Position numbers and translations under genes: made by a program. The notes below the pieces were generated by a model. The model saw only the letters and a list, made by a program, of their open reading frames with translations. It had not been told where the DNA came from and made no database searches. A stretch of DNA of 64,000 bases from Effrenium voratum (taxonomy: Eukaryota; Sar; Dinophyceae; Suessiales; Symbiodiniaceae). The DNA is taken from positions 360,950 through 424,949 of the forward strand of contig CAUJNA010003324.1 in the NCBI GenBank assembly GCA_963377175.1, read 5' to 3'. Of this stretch, positions 17,978 through 27,568 are shown piece by piece. The number at the start of each line of letters is the position of its first letter. Position 1 is the stretch's first letter.

Positions 17978-18490
17978 ATGGACATCGAGGATTCGAAGCA
18001 GCACCCATGGCTCGAATACTCAGTCTGGCAGGATCAGGAGTGGGTGCGGATCTACACTGCAGGACAGCCTCAGCGTTGGCACCACGGAGAAACTGTACCT
18101 GAGCTACCAGACAATTCTTTTCGGGAATGGCAGCGGGTGACTGACCCCAATGGGCGCACTGGTGAGCACGGTCAGGCATGGACCATCCGCGACTGGCAGC
18201 ATCAGGGATACCAACGCATTCTGTCTCGAATGGAGTCCTTCACTACTCATCATTCGCATGATCAATCTCTTGGTGAAGTTCGGAATTCCGATGCCATTCC
18301 AGTTGAGGAGACGTTCACCTATGCTACTCCGTTTTCTAATGGTGATCGCTCGACTGCTTCACAACTCGCTTCAGTCCTCTATGGCGACACTCGTAATGCT
18401 CAACGTGGTGACCTCTCGTTCCCGTCTTCTGAGCGTTTTAGGGCTGTTTCTCGCTCCCCTCGCCGCGGTGGATATTTTGGTCAACGATAG
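17978..18490 (+). CDS. Trp-rich tandem paralog 4 of the retroelement
   Basis: 170 residues from ATG 17978, the first ATG after a T/G-rich tract ending CTTTATCAG. The frame is open from 17861, and an ATG at 17915 would add a hydrophobic N terminus encoded by the spacer. Module: HPWLEYSVWQDQEWVRIY, FREWQRVTDPNGRT, WTIRDWQHQGYQRIL. It resembles paralog 3 in starting with a PWLE motif and lacking the DSTGGT loop. The tail ends with an RS-like patch (FRAVSRSPRRGG). It is the last ORF before the downstream terminal repeat. Confidence 0.58.
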   Translation: MDIEDSKQHPWLEYSVWQDQEWVRIYTAGQPQRWHHGETVPELPDNSFREWQRVTDPNGRTGEHGQAWTIRDWQHQGYQRILSRMESFTTHHSHDQSLGEVRNSDAIPVEETFTYATPFSNGDRSTASQLASVLYGDTRNAQRGDLSFPSSERFRAVSRSPRRGGYFGQR

Positions 18491-18534
18491 GGACACGGGG
18501 TTGAGCATGTGATCTTCCTGCAGAAAAGGAGACT

Positions 18535-18556
18535 CCTCGCCCCTCATTGAGGGGCG
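18535..18556 (+). other. Hairpin abutting the downstream terminal repeat
   Basis: CGCCCCTCA and TGAGGGGCG form a perfect 9-bp inverted repeat with a one-base spacer (18538-18556). It ends where the downstream 345-bp repeat starts. It could be an RNA stem-loop or a terminator-like structure for the internal transcript. Confidence 0.4.
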
Positions 18557-18900
18557 TGTGTGTGCGGAGTGACAGAATGCCCTGTCACCACCTTTTCGGT
18601 TTCTCAGCAGGGGGCGCGGGCAGCATTGAAGGGACCTGCGCCAATGAAGACGCCCTTCTTTGCTGGTGAAATCCAACGGGACGCCGTTGGACGTACCTGC
18701 CGTTGTGATGTTTGTGAATGTCCTTTTGGTCCCCTCCCTGAACCGCCGTTGCTTCTGTGTGCCCCCTTTTAAAGTAACTACAGGGAAGCCACGTGTTGTG
18801 CGAGTCGAATCTCACCATACTCGAGACTCATCAGTTGTACTCGAGACTCATCAGTTGTACTCGAAAGATTAGCACTCTCCTTTTGGAGTTTAAGTGTGTA
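18556..18900 (+). repeat. Downstream 345-bp direct terminal repeat
   Basis: Copy of 7120-7464 with two base differences, near 18799 and 18842. The tandem 20-base unit near its 3' end is present here in two perfect copies. The flank beyond 18900 is unrelated to the sequence after the upstream copy. No target-site duplication is visible. Confidence 0.9.
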
Positions 18901-19944
18901 AAGCACGCTTGCAAAAAGTTGCTATCGCACATCCATTTGCATCCCGAAGTCAAACTGATTAGTGCCATTGGTGATCCAAATCGGCGCCAAATAATTCACT
19001 CGATGCATAAACCTGCTCCAATGTCACAAGTTCGTCGTCCAAGCTGCTCCAAAACTGCTCTTTGGTTTTCCAGGGCCTGGCTGGCCCACTGCAGTGCAGC
19101 TGCTTTGGGCTGCCAAAGGCAAAGATTCGCGGGCTCCTGAGCAGCTGGGCATCAGAAAAGTACAAAAGGCATGGGTGCTGTGCAACTGCTTCAATGGTTC
19201 TGCACCGCTTTCGCAAGCCACGACATGATATAGATGTTAAGCACAGAAGCGCCAGAGATGAGCTTGGGCTTGTGGCGGATGTGCTTCTTTGAAGACAACT
19301 GACATGTTGCTTGAATTGAAGGGCTCTCTTGGTGATTTCGTCAAAACACACATGCAGAGAAAGAGAGAGAGAGAGAGAGACAGAGAACAGGAGGTATGTT
19401 TTGGCAAAGATTTTACAGGGCAGGTCCAGCGCCTACTGCAGCAAGGATGCTAATTTTCTCCAGTGAACGCCTGCAAAAGACAAGGCACAAAACAACCAGG
19501 AGCTCTTGACTTGGCTCAGCAAGTTTAACGCTCAGCATGACATAGAACTTCAGTCTTAGAACCACTTCAATTTGGCACCAGTGCATCCATTGTTTGCCTC
19601 TTGAACTTACAAGTCCGTGTTGGGAAACCAAACGTCCATGTTAGAGACAGTTCTGCCTCCCCTCACACCATTCACTTGCAGCAGTGTGAGCCCCCTTGCG
19701 GGTCAAAGCGACTTCTCTACCCGATCCTTGCGCGTGATAGTGCGCCTTCTGACCTGTGTGATTGATGCAGACTAACAAAAGGTACTTGTTCGCTGGCGCA
19801 TCATGCTCACATGCTCCTCCTTGCAGGTAGTCTAGACTCAATGCAGCCTACGAATGGACGATCCAACATACTGGTGCATGTGTAAGTAGCAAGTAGAACG
19901 CATGTATCCTATTTTACGTCCCAACGATGCAAGAATCCCACCTG
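18901..19944. other. No gene supported; (GA)n run
   Basis: A (GA)n run of about 30 bases lies at 19352-19383. The minus-strand frame 18959-19351 is open but shows no domain. Confidence 0.4.
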
Positions 19945-20121
19945 CAAACACGTGGAGGCTTCCAGCTCCAGGCTTCAAGCGCCCCGTGAGTCTCATTTGT
20001 TCGGCTATTCTGCTTGCGGGAGAGTCTTGGATGGCCAGTCGCCTCCGCCCGTCCTCCAGGTGCTGGAGCGGGAGCTCAGCAGTGGCGCCGCTGCACAGCG
20101 CCACCCGCACCTCCTTTCAAG
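19945..20121 (-). CDS. Possible exon with ubiquitin-like fold start
   Basis: After an acceptor-like ACTTGAAAG the minus strand reads EVRVALCSGATAELPLQHLE, a short Arg-rich link, and then RIAEQMRLTGRLKPGAG with SLHVFAGG. It ends at a good donor (TTTGCAG followed by GTGGGA). The pattern of a beta hairpin, then a helix, then xLxFAG is reminiscent of ubiquitin-like domains, but the match is weak and no neighbouring exon supports it. The plus strand is also open here (19902-20308). Confidence 0.35.
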
Positions 20122-20124
20122 TAT

Positions 20125-20740
20125 CACTCCCCTTGCGGTAAGCATTGCCCAAGAAGTAAACAATGCAAAAATACACAAAGAGATTGAAGAGGACTGCGGG
20201 GAAGCCGGTTCAAAGCAGGATGAGAAAAAAAGAAAAGAAAAAAAAACGAGAGGTCTGAGTGCAGTCGCAAAGGCTGCTGTGTTTGTTCAGTGTCAGGTCA
20301 AAAAATGAGCTTGTGCATGGTGAGACTTCAAGTTGACACATTGTTCGTGCCTTTGTTGCTGTTGACCCCTCTGCAAAAAGTTTAACTTTTTGTGGGTTTG
20401 GTGGAAAACCCCTTCATTTCCGAAAAAGTTCCAGTCTAAAGATCCAACCCAATAGCAGTCAAGGTGCTTGCTTTCCTTCATATCCCAGCCAGGACTAATA
20501 AGTATGCTTCTCAGGGGGCCCGAGTTTTGGTAGATGTTGCACGTGACCTTCTCTGTGTTCACATGTTGTACTCACGGCTCCCCAAAAATTATACCGGCAT
20601 AGACCCGAAATAGCCGGGAACGCGTGAGTGACTTCGTTCCAGCTGGCGTTGCCCGCAGCGAGTCATGGCCGCCAAAGCCCGAGCCTTACTGCTTAGCCTC
20701 CTTTACAAGCACAAAGCTCCTGCGTCATCTTGCGCACGAC
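20125..20740. other. No gene supported
   Basis: Mostly A-rich sequence (AAAGAAAAG runs near 20225-20250). No repeat or gene identified. Confidence 0.4.
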
Positions 20741-20746
20741 TTACGG

Positions 20747-20870
20747 TAACAACAGCAAAATAAGTGTCCAAGTCAGCGCGCTTGGCGAGGGAAATAAAGT
20801 CGACGAAAAAAAGAGCTACTGTTTGCGAAAACCTGTTTCGGGGCACCGGAACAGGCCCAAGGGCATTTTC
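20747..20870 (-). CDS. Possible exon, unrecognised
   Basis: The minus strand reads NRFSQTVALFFVDFISLAKR then ADLDTYFAVVT, and stops at a strong donor (GTAAGTCG). The upstream sequence (20880-21010) contains an imperfect duplication of CCCTGCAAGTCCCTGCC next to AACAACAAC runs and is less protein-like. No family is recognised. Confidence 0.3.
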
Positions 20871-21069
20871 TGGGCCTGCACCCCCAACAACACCGCCCTG
20901 CAAGTCCCTGCCCCTTTTCCCCCCCAACAACAACAACACCCTGCAAGTCCCTGCCACCAGCGGCCCCTCAACATCAAGATCATCGGCGGCACCTCCCGCA
21001 ACAGTCAAGCACACCAACAGCACCCTGCTACACTGATTTGCTGTTGTAAACACGCCCACTTCTATGCAT

Positions 21070-21110
21070 GAAGCTAGAGCCCCTGTAGCTTTCAGCTGTT
21101 TGAGGATTTC
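21070..21110 (+). repeat. Solo copy of the TAGCTTTCAGCTA hairpin module
   Basis: The sequence agctagagcccctgtagctt and following tcagctgtttgagga resembles the module that ends the arrays at 48260-48295 and 54064-54102 (ttagaacc..tagctttcagcta.ctgggga). Here it stands without an array. Confidence 0.4.
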
Positions 21111-21517
21111 GCTGCTGCTCCAAAACATCATGCCAGTGCCGCGCTGAGAAAAATGAGAAACTCAAGGCAGCGCAGTTGGATTCCACCACCCGGAGAGCAT
21201 CAGGCAAATGCAATAACTTCATCCACGGAGTATGGATGCCACAGAATAACAACAAGCAACAAGCAAGGTCATCTCTTTTGCTGCACCGTCACATTTGTCT
21301 TGCATTTGCCCTGCATTTGTCTGCCAAGCTGCGAGAGCTAACTTCGCAATGTTGTTGGCAAATAGCACCAAAAGAAGAGAGCACACGGATGCAACACGCC
21401 CTTTGACCACGCAGTAAAATTGATGCTGATTGACAAACTTTGTTTCCGTGAGCGACAGTGCCAGGGTGTTCAAATAAGGTCGAGTGAAGGCACTCTCAAG
21501 CTGAATGCACGGTTGGG
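21111..21517. other. No gene supported
   Basis: Open frames on both strands overlap without domain or composition signal. No repeats seen. Confidence 0.4.
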
Positions 21518-21610
21518 TGGGTTGAGTCGGGATGGATAGAGTTGAGTATGGTTGGGCAGGGTTCAGGGTGGGTTGGGGTGGGTAGGGGTCGGGGTGGGTT
21601 GGGGTGAGTT
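21518..21610 (+). repeat. Degenerate G-rich telomere-like tract
   Basis: GGGTTGGG, GGGTTCAGGG, GGTTGGGGTGGG and similar words recur. It is the G-rich-strand form of the degenerate TTTAGGG-like material at 38535-38725. Confidence 0.4.
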
Positions 21611-22521
21611 GCGATTCGGCAAGCTTGTGTGGGCATGCTTGGCATTTGGATTCGATAGCTGTGATTTGGGTTGGTGCAGATTGTAGACTTGGTTTAATTA
21701 CCTTGCATTCCTGTGGAGAAACCCTCGGACCCTTTCGCTAAGCAATCTGCTCCGTTTGTCAAGCTATGTGATGTGCCGGGCTGTCTCTAATATCTAGCAA
21801 GCTTATTGAAGCCAAGTCAAGCGAATTGACCCAGCCTCCCCTGCCCTATAGGCAGCTGTTCGTACCTGCCATGTTCTTGCACAAATTCTGCGGGTCAAGT
21901 ATTCCAGAGTGTGCATATGCTCAAGACGCGCAGCGAATGCTTCAAGCGAATGCTTCAGGTCAGAGTTCAGCCACCACCATTTGACAACGGGAGTTTCTTC
22001 CTACAACTAGCCAGCGTAATCTGCTCAGAATTCACCAAAGGTCTCACACATCTGTCTCAGGTTCGTTGGGCATTGCGCTTGAGAGCAAATCAGGCGCCAA
22101 GCAAATTCTAGCAATGTCAGCGAATCGACCGCTTGCAATGGAAGAAGGACTATGTTGCTTGCACTTCGTGAGCCCATTTCATGATCCATTTCAACATGTT
22201 TAGTGCATAAGAGCAAGTGTCGCCTCTACAAACCACTTGTGAGGTCTCCCGCCTGCAGCCGGCCACCAATGTGCCGCAGGTCTCTGAGGCCAAGGGCAGT
22301 CAGGCTGGCCACGGGCACTCCTGGGTCTGCAAATGGAGGAAGATGCTTGGCGGAGAAACGGCTAGTGCCTACCTATCCCAGCGATGCTGCTTTATCGTTC
22401 ATGTTGCGATCTTAGGCGAACCAATTGCGGATGCGCGCTCGTCGTCTTTTGGGAAGCACCAATTTCGGAGAACGAATCCCTACACCTGTTTGGCTCTTGC
22501 GGCCAAGATTTGCCACTGTCA
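21611..22521. other. No gene supported
   Basis: Frames at 21911-22111 and 22203-22549 are open but show no recognisable domain, and the latter runs into the interspersed repeat. Confidence 0.35.
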
Positions 22522-23060
22522 ACTTGAGGAGCGGGTGAACGAAAGCTAGCAGTTGTTGCATGAGATGGGTCGGTGACAGAGTGGATTCATAGGTAGCTTG
22601 TGTACAACGAGAGGCCCGGCAAGATTCGTAGGATGCGACACGCAAACGCACATGGTGGCGTGGCAAACCTTGAAAATCTGAAAACAACAAGAGGCGTCAG
22701 AAGCTGTCTTAAAGCACCTCTGGGTTCTGCATGCAGCGTGTGCAAAGATTCTTGCGAGGTGGTTTACCGAGAAGACTGAGGTCTCAAATGAACAAGCTGA
22801 ATCGGTGGAACATGTAAAAGTTCGTAGCACCAAGTCCAAAACGGGCAAACCGAGACTGCTGAACACTGAGCCACTGCCCGGGGGGGGGGGATGGACCAGG
22901 GAGGAATCGAGCCTGAGACCCGGGGGGGGGGGGTCTAAATAATTGATGTTTTTCAATCTTTTCGGCTCAAATAATTGAAAAAATCAATCTTTCGGCATTT
23001 GAGCCCCTTACCTTGCTTACGCAAGGAGAAACTTCAGCTAGCTAAAGCTAGCTTTCGTGA
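22522..23060. repeat. 539-bp interspersed repeat, copy 1
   Basis: It is nearly identical to 56682-57212. Shared landmarks in order: ACTTGAGGAGC, a central non-coding body, two poly-G runs (22878-22889 and 22921-22932), nested inverted repeats (ATTGATgTTTTTCAAT with ATTGAAAAAATCAAT, and GGCTCAAAT with ATTTGAGCC), CCTTGC-TTAC-GCAAGG, and AGCTAGCT-AA-AGCTAGCT. Both copies end with GCTTTCGTGA. No coding domain and no target-site duplication seen. It looks like a SINE- or MITE-like element. Confidence 0.8.
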
Positions 23061-23069
23061 TCAGCCTCC

Positions 23070-23165
23070 CAAGTGCGCTCAAGGTGATCTTCCTTGCAAC
23101 TAGCTCCAACTTCAGGGGAGCCTTGATAGCCTCGGCTAGCTCCATGGCCCCTTCCCCCTCCGCCT
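23070..23165 (-). CDS. Short coding-like stretch next to the interspersed repeat
   Basis: Immediately beyond the repeat edge the minus strand reads MELAEAIKAPLKLELVARK then ITLSALGRL. This could be an exon or a protein fragment interrupted by the repeat. Too short to assign. Confidence 0.22.
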
Positions 23166-23285
23166 TCTGCGAGAAGGCGCTCCCCTACTGCGCCAGGTGC
23201 ACCCTGCCGGGAATTGGCTGGCCGCCCGTACCAAGATGTTTCACAAGTGGCAATTTCAACTCATGCGAACCCCGAGCCAGCAAGT

Positions 23286-23378
23286 TTGATAGAACAGATA
23301 CGACAGAAACGTGATGGGGCAAGATAGACGACAGAAACGTGATGGGGCAAGATAGACGACAGAAACGTGATGGTGCAA
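23286..23378 (+). repeat. Three tandem copies of a 28-bp unit
   Basis: The unit begins ACGACAGAAACGTGATGGGG and ends CAAGATAG. The third copy differs by one base (gtgatggtgc). Confidence 0.8.
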
Positions 23379-23379
23379 G

Positions 23380-24239
23380 ATAGATGCCTAGATGCCATCC
23401 TCGTTTGAAAAAGTGATCAGCACATTTAAGGGAGCTTGGATTGTGCGATTTTACAGCTGTGCATTTGCCATTCGAGTGTGAATATTGTCACCACCCATTT
23501 GCCATGTGAGGAAAAGAAACATTGATGGTCTTGAAATCAAGTCACCAGGATCCAGGTTGTCGCGGCCTTAAGCCTATGCGACAATAGTACTACAGCAGAA
23601 ACTGTGGCACCTCCAAGCATGCCATCGGACAATCTGCTGGCCATTGGCCAACAAAGGTCCTACGCAGCAGTGTGCCATGTGCCTGACTTGCAGGAGCCTG
23701 TCAAAGTATGAGTAAAAGAACTATGGTAAGAACAGGCCCTAAGAATAGGCCCTCAATGAGTTGTTGCTGTTAAAAACAACAACAAAACTGGGAAACACAG
23801 TAACTGATACTCACTGGTAGGCAATTCTGGCTGCCCTTGCTATCACTCTGAATCAGCCGTCATAAAAGTCCTTCTAAATAGTTGTACCGGCTATTGACTA
23901 TGTCGCGTTCCTGTGAAAGAAAAATAAGCTTGGCCCTGTCTCCAGCTCTAGCCAAGAATGTGACACTTTTTATCTAAGCTCTGCCGGTGGTGCCTGGCGT
24001 GCGATCCCAAGAGTCTCCGCAGCTGTAATGCAGGCATCGATTCCTCGCTGAACCTGGCGTAGTTTTGGTGGCACAAGCTCCAATAATATTACGATAGTTC
24101 TCCAGCAAAATTAAGCTGTGGAATTCACTCATCTCAACAGAGTACTCTTGAAAAAAAAGCTTGAGGAAAAAGTCAGGGGTAGGCAACTGGCTCTGGCGTG
24201 ACGCTGCTTTAAGGTCACAAAGTAAAATTGTGCAACCCA
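23380..24239. other. No gene supported
   Basis: AT-richer sequence with few open frames. No gene or repeat recognised. Confidence 0.45.
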
Positions 24240-24352
24240 TCTGGGTAGCCCGCACAGAGCCCACGCTCCAGCCTCGGACAAGGCTTCCAAAAGCTGGGCC
24301 TTTGCCAACTTCTGCTTCAGGTCATCTTTGGCCTTCAAATCTCAACGCTCAG
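24240..24352 (-). CDS. Possible exon, helical polypeptide
   Basis: The minus strand reads LKAKDDLKQKLAKAQLLEAL and then SEAGAWALCGLP. It is charged, helical and protein-like, preceded by an acceptor-like TTGAG. A GC donor may follow GCTCTGTGCGG. No family is recognised and no adjoining exon was found. Confidence 0.32.
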
Positions 24353-26485
24353 GAAGCCACCTGCCCCTTACCGCAAGCATTCCTGACCTTGTTGTTTTGC
24401 ACAATGCAACATGCCTAGTTCTGTTGGCCAAATACAAATCGACCTTTCACTAGGTCACCTGCCTGTACCAACTACTCTGCGTCTTGAATAGACAAGGCTG
24501 GTTCGGCGCAAGGCAAATGGTGCATTATCGGGTCTCGTATGCTAGTCGTTGGAACGTATCTCGTGTCCCAAATGGCAAACGTACGCGGAGCAAAAAGGCC
24601 CCAGAGAAATGGCGAAATGAAAGCTGGGTGGTCCAAACTCATCCCCTGCTAGAAGTGAAAAAAGTTCACTGATAGGACTCCCCCACAAACATGGGCACCC
24701 TCAACCCCCGGCCAAATCTTACCATGTTTCAGGCAAGGGCGAAAGTAAACATGTGGCACCTGGCAACCTGATCCAGGCTGATTGACCTACGTCATTTGTT
24801 CTCTTCCGAACTCTGCACCTTGCTCACCTGCGAGTCGTCAGCGTCTTGCTCCACCTTCAAGCTGACGCACGCAAGCAAGTTAGCTCAACCCGACACAGTC
24901 CGTAGACATACAGAGAATGGCATGGGATCCTGTACCACAAAGTCATCTGCATGCTAAAAGGAATCAAAAGGATGGAATGCAGAAGAAGCTGGATCAAAGG
25001 GATGATGCCAACGACCACATAGCTGTGCCATGCCTGCAGTAGTTGGCAAGCGCCTTTGACTGTGAAGGGGTCGAATCCTGGCATCTTGGAGACTGCAATA
25101 GAAAGCCAAGGACATTCGCGACAATGCTAATTCTCCGAGCTTTAAAAGCACATAAGGATCTTGCGTAGAATGAGGGCATACCGAAATCCCAGAGATCCCC
25201 TGATCTTCCAGAGCATCATTCCCCCTGGACTTGATATTTAGAGCCTCAGCCAGGGGATGGAAAAGGCCACTGCCTCTAGACTCTCTTGCCCTCCATCGTT
25301 GCTCATGCTCTTCCGGCGTGGCTGTTTGCCACATCTTTATCTTTGTGTTTGAACGTTTGAACTGAACTGCAACCAGCGGCACTGACTGCAAGGTTCAAGC
25401 TGCGGTTTGTTACTTGTCTACACAAGTGAGTGCTCTAGTGGCTGAGTGGCTGAAGGAGCATGACATTCGTGCTGTCGAACACGGTTCAGGTCAAGTGCGA
25501 CTGCCAATCACAATACACGGGGGCCGGGCGGAGCACTCGCCGCAGCTCGCGGCAAATATCGGCGTTGTGCTCACAAAGGGCCTGGCGGCAAAGACCGCCG
25601 TGCCCTCTGCCCTGCCGCGTCTCAGCGTTCGGAAACCAAACAACTCGAACTTCCAAAAACAAACTCAAGCTTGCTGTCATGGTGAAAGTACCACTAAAGA
25701 ATGCAAAGATGGCCTAGATTGGTCAAAGAATGAGTTTGAAGAGAGAAAGAGTTTTGGATTTCCTCGAATGCCAGCAGTATACTCAGTCCAGTCAACAAAC
25801 CGGCTTCAGGGAGCCAGGCTGAGGGAGTTGCCGTCTGCTTTGTGACTCTGCTGCTCTTGGCTGAGTCTTTTCAGTGGGCGGTTTCCCCTCCTTTGAGCCC
25901 TGCCTACAGACTGCATATCACTTCACGCAGCTGGAATGTGACCCAAATCAGGGTTTCACCCTGACCATCTATTCAACCAGCACTCGTAAAGAATCAGGTG
26001 GTCTCACCACATCGCCCCGCAGGCCACGTCATGACTCCAATCTGCATTTGCACCTCGACTATCCTTGCAGCTGCATCCAGTCGTGCGAAGGCTGCTTTGG
26101 CGTCGTCTGGGTCACAATTTCGCACCTGACAGACACTGACACTGGAATATCATTACTTACCAGCACGAAGTGGAGCAAGGGAGATGATGACATTTCTGCG
26201 CACCAATGCATCGACACGAATCAATCAAAAATTCAGCGCAACGGGAATGTACGTCACCTTCTGATGTTGTTGCTCATTTGGACAAGTACCATCTAAATTC
26301 ATGCCATTGTCCTTCCTAATCTTGACAACAACTCAAAAATCCAAGCCCTCTGGATCGATATGCATGAGAGTTAGGACGGGCTGAATCGATCAGATTGGCT
26401 GGGTGGACCAAGACACCCACATGCCATGCACCTCCCTGGGAGTCTCAAAGATGTGCGCATGTATGCGGTCACCGTGCGAGACGTG
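24353..26485. other. Mostly non-coding; one GC-rich island and a tRNA-like scrap
   Basis: A GC-rich island at about 25500-25640 is open on both strands, and the minus strand (LCRQALCEHNADICRELRRV) looks slightly better. At 25036-25084 a short stretch with AGTTGGCAAGCGCC, GACTGTGAAGG and GGTCGAATCCTGG resembles parts of a tRNA-His but lacks the 3' side of the anticodon stem. Nothing else is supported. Confidence 0.3.
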
Positions 26486-26489
26486 CAAA

Positions 26490-26537
26490 GTGTATATATA
26501 TATATAACATATATATATATATAACATATATATATTT
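26490..26537. repeat. (AT)n tract with ATAACATATAT units
   Basis: Three AT runs separated by AACAT. Similar palindromic AT tracts occur at 38480, 47428, 61795 and 62025. Confidence 0.8.
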
Positions 26538-26845
26538 GAAGAGTTTGGGCCTCGCCTTGTCTGGGTGGACCCGAAGCGCAAGCCGCTTGTACCTGACGGT
26601 GCGACCGGGCGTTTGTAAGAACAAATCGAGATGCTCTCTCCCCCTCCTTCGCATGTTTCGAGTACTGCCAGTGACAGTTCTGAAAGCTGGGGACACCCTA
26701 CCTGGCAATGCGGCAGCAAACATCGAAACAACTCCGTCCTTGCAAGCCCTGGCATGAATAGCTGCGGGAGCAACATTCACTCAGATTTGCTGACCCTGGA
26801 TGCCAACGTTGACATCAAGCCTTCGACATCTCACGCCAAGCACTG
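26538..26845. other. No gene supported
   Basis: Short open frames on both strands (for example 26631-26849 plus) show no domain. No repeat beyond the AT tract just before it. Confidence 0.4.
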
Positions 26846-27568
26846 TTGAGGGCACGCCGTCTTGACCTCAGCTGTTCCTTCTGGCCCTTTCTCGCTGATA
26901 CCCAACCTCAAGCTGTGCATCAGGCTCATGCATCATGGCGTGCCGCATTCGCCCTAAATCACTTTGTGTTTGACGAATGCCAGGTAACTTGGCAACCTGA
27001 CGAAAAAAGTACTTTTGTGCCAAACACACGTGAAGGAGCTGGCAGCTTGAATCATTACACCCAGGACAGAGCGCCACAAGGCAACTTTCGCGGGCTGCGT
27101 CCCCAGCATCACGAGCAACGCGAGGTTCTCATAGAAGAAAAATTGAAGGGGGAAAGGGGTCCGAACGAGCATCCGCAGCCCCCAACTGCCCTTGAAGCGA
27201 GCCCCCTGGTTCTTGCGGCCTTCACCGCCCTGCCCTGCTCAGCAAAAGCAAAGCTTGCCCAGCCCAAGCCAGCCAATTTCCCACAGCTGGCCAGCGCGCA
27301 GCCATCGCTTCCCCAGGCCCGCCACCCCCGCGGCTCGAAGCTGTCAGCTGCAGCCCCAGCCGCAGCCCCAGCTTTACGTGGGCCAGCCTTCCCTGCTCCT
27401 CCAGCCCCTCAGCCATGGCAATCACTTCCCGCTGCAGCCCGCCAGACTGCTCAGCCCAGCCCCGGCGTCACTCTTGCGGTTCTTTTGAGCCTGGCCGAGC
27501 GTGCAGCACGCAACGTTTACACTGACATCAACATTGAAAGGAGTTTTCAGCCAAGCTTTGTAGCCTGA
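26846..27568 (+). other. Long open GC-rich block, coding status unclear
   Basis: A plus-strand frame stays open for 240 codons. Only the GC-rich part at about 27180-27490 has strong composition (Ala/Pro-rich: AAAPAAAPALRGPAFPAP), and the minus strand is open there too. No domain is visible on either strand. It may be an exon of an Ala/Pro-rich protein or simply GC-rich DNA. Confidence 0.25.

Larger units (their letters stand above)
7120..18900 (+). mobile_element. 11.8-kb multi-ORF Penelope-like retroelement with direct terminal repeats
   Basis: Two 345-bp direct repeats (7120-7464 and 18556-18900) bracket a run of plus-strand ORFs. The central ORF (9392-12190) carries GIY-YIG-like and reverse transcriptase motifs of the Penelope-like type. 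Penelope-like elements often carry LTR-like repeats, and one described branch has the GIY-YIG domain N-terminal to the RT, as here. Typical members are only a few kb with one or two ORFs. This one has about ten extra ORFs, several RS-rich, and a tandem family of four Trp-rich paralogs. Near-identity of the terminal repeats suggests recent mobility. No target-site duplication, tRNA primer-binding site or clear polypurine tract was found, which argues against a classical LTR retrotransposon. An array of two partial copies is an alternative reading. Confidence 0.72.

Noticed and set aside
7120..18900. Classical LTR retrotransposon
   Set aside because: No gag, protease, RNase H or integrase motifs, no tRNA primer-binding site, no polypurine tract and no target-site duplication; the RT motifs are Penelope-like.
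25036..25084. tRNA-His gene
   Set aside because: Fragments resemble D arm, anticodon and T arm, but the 3' anticodon stem, variable loop and acceptor stem are missing.
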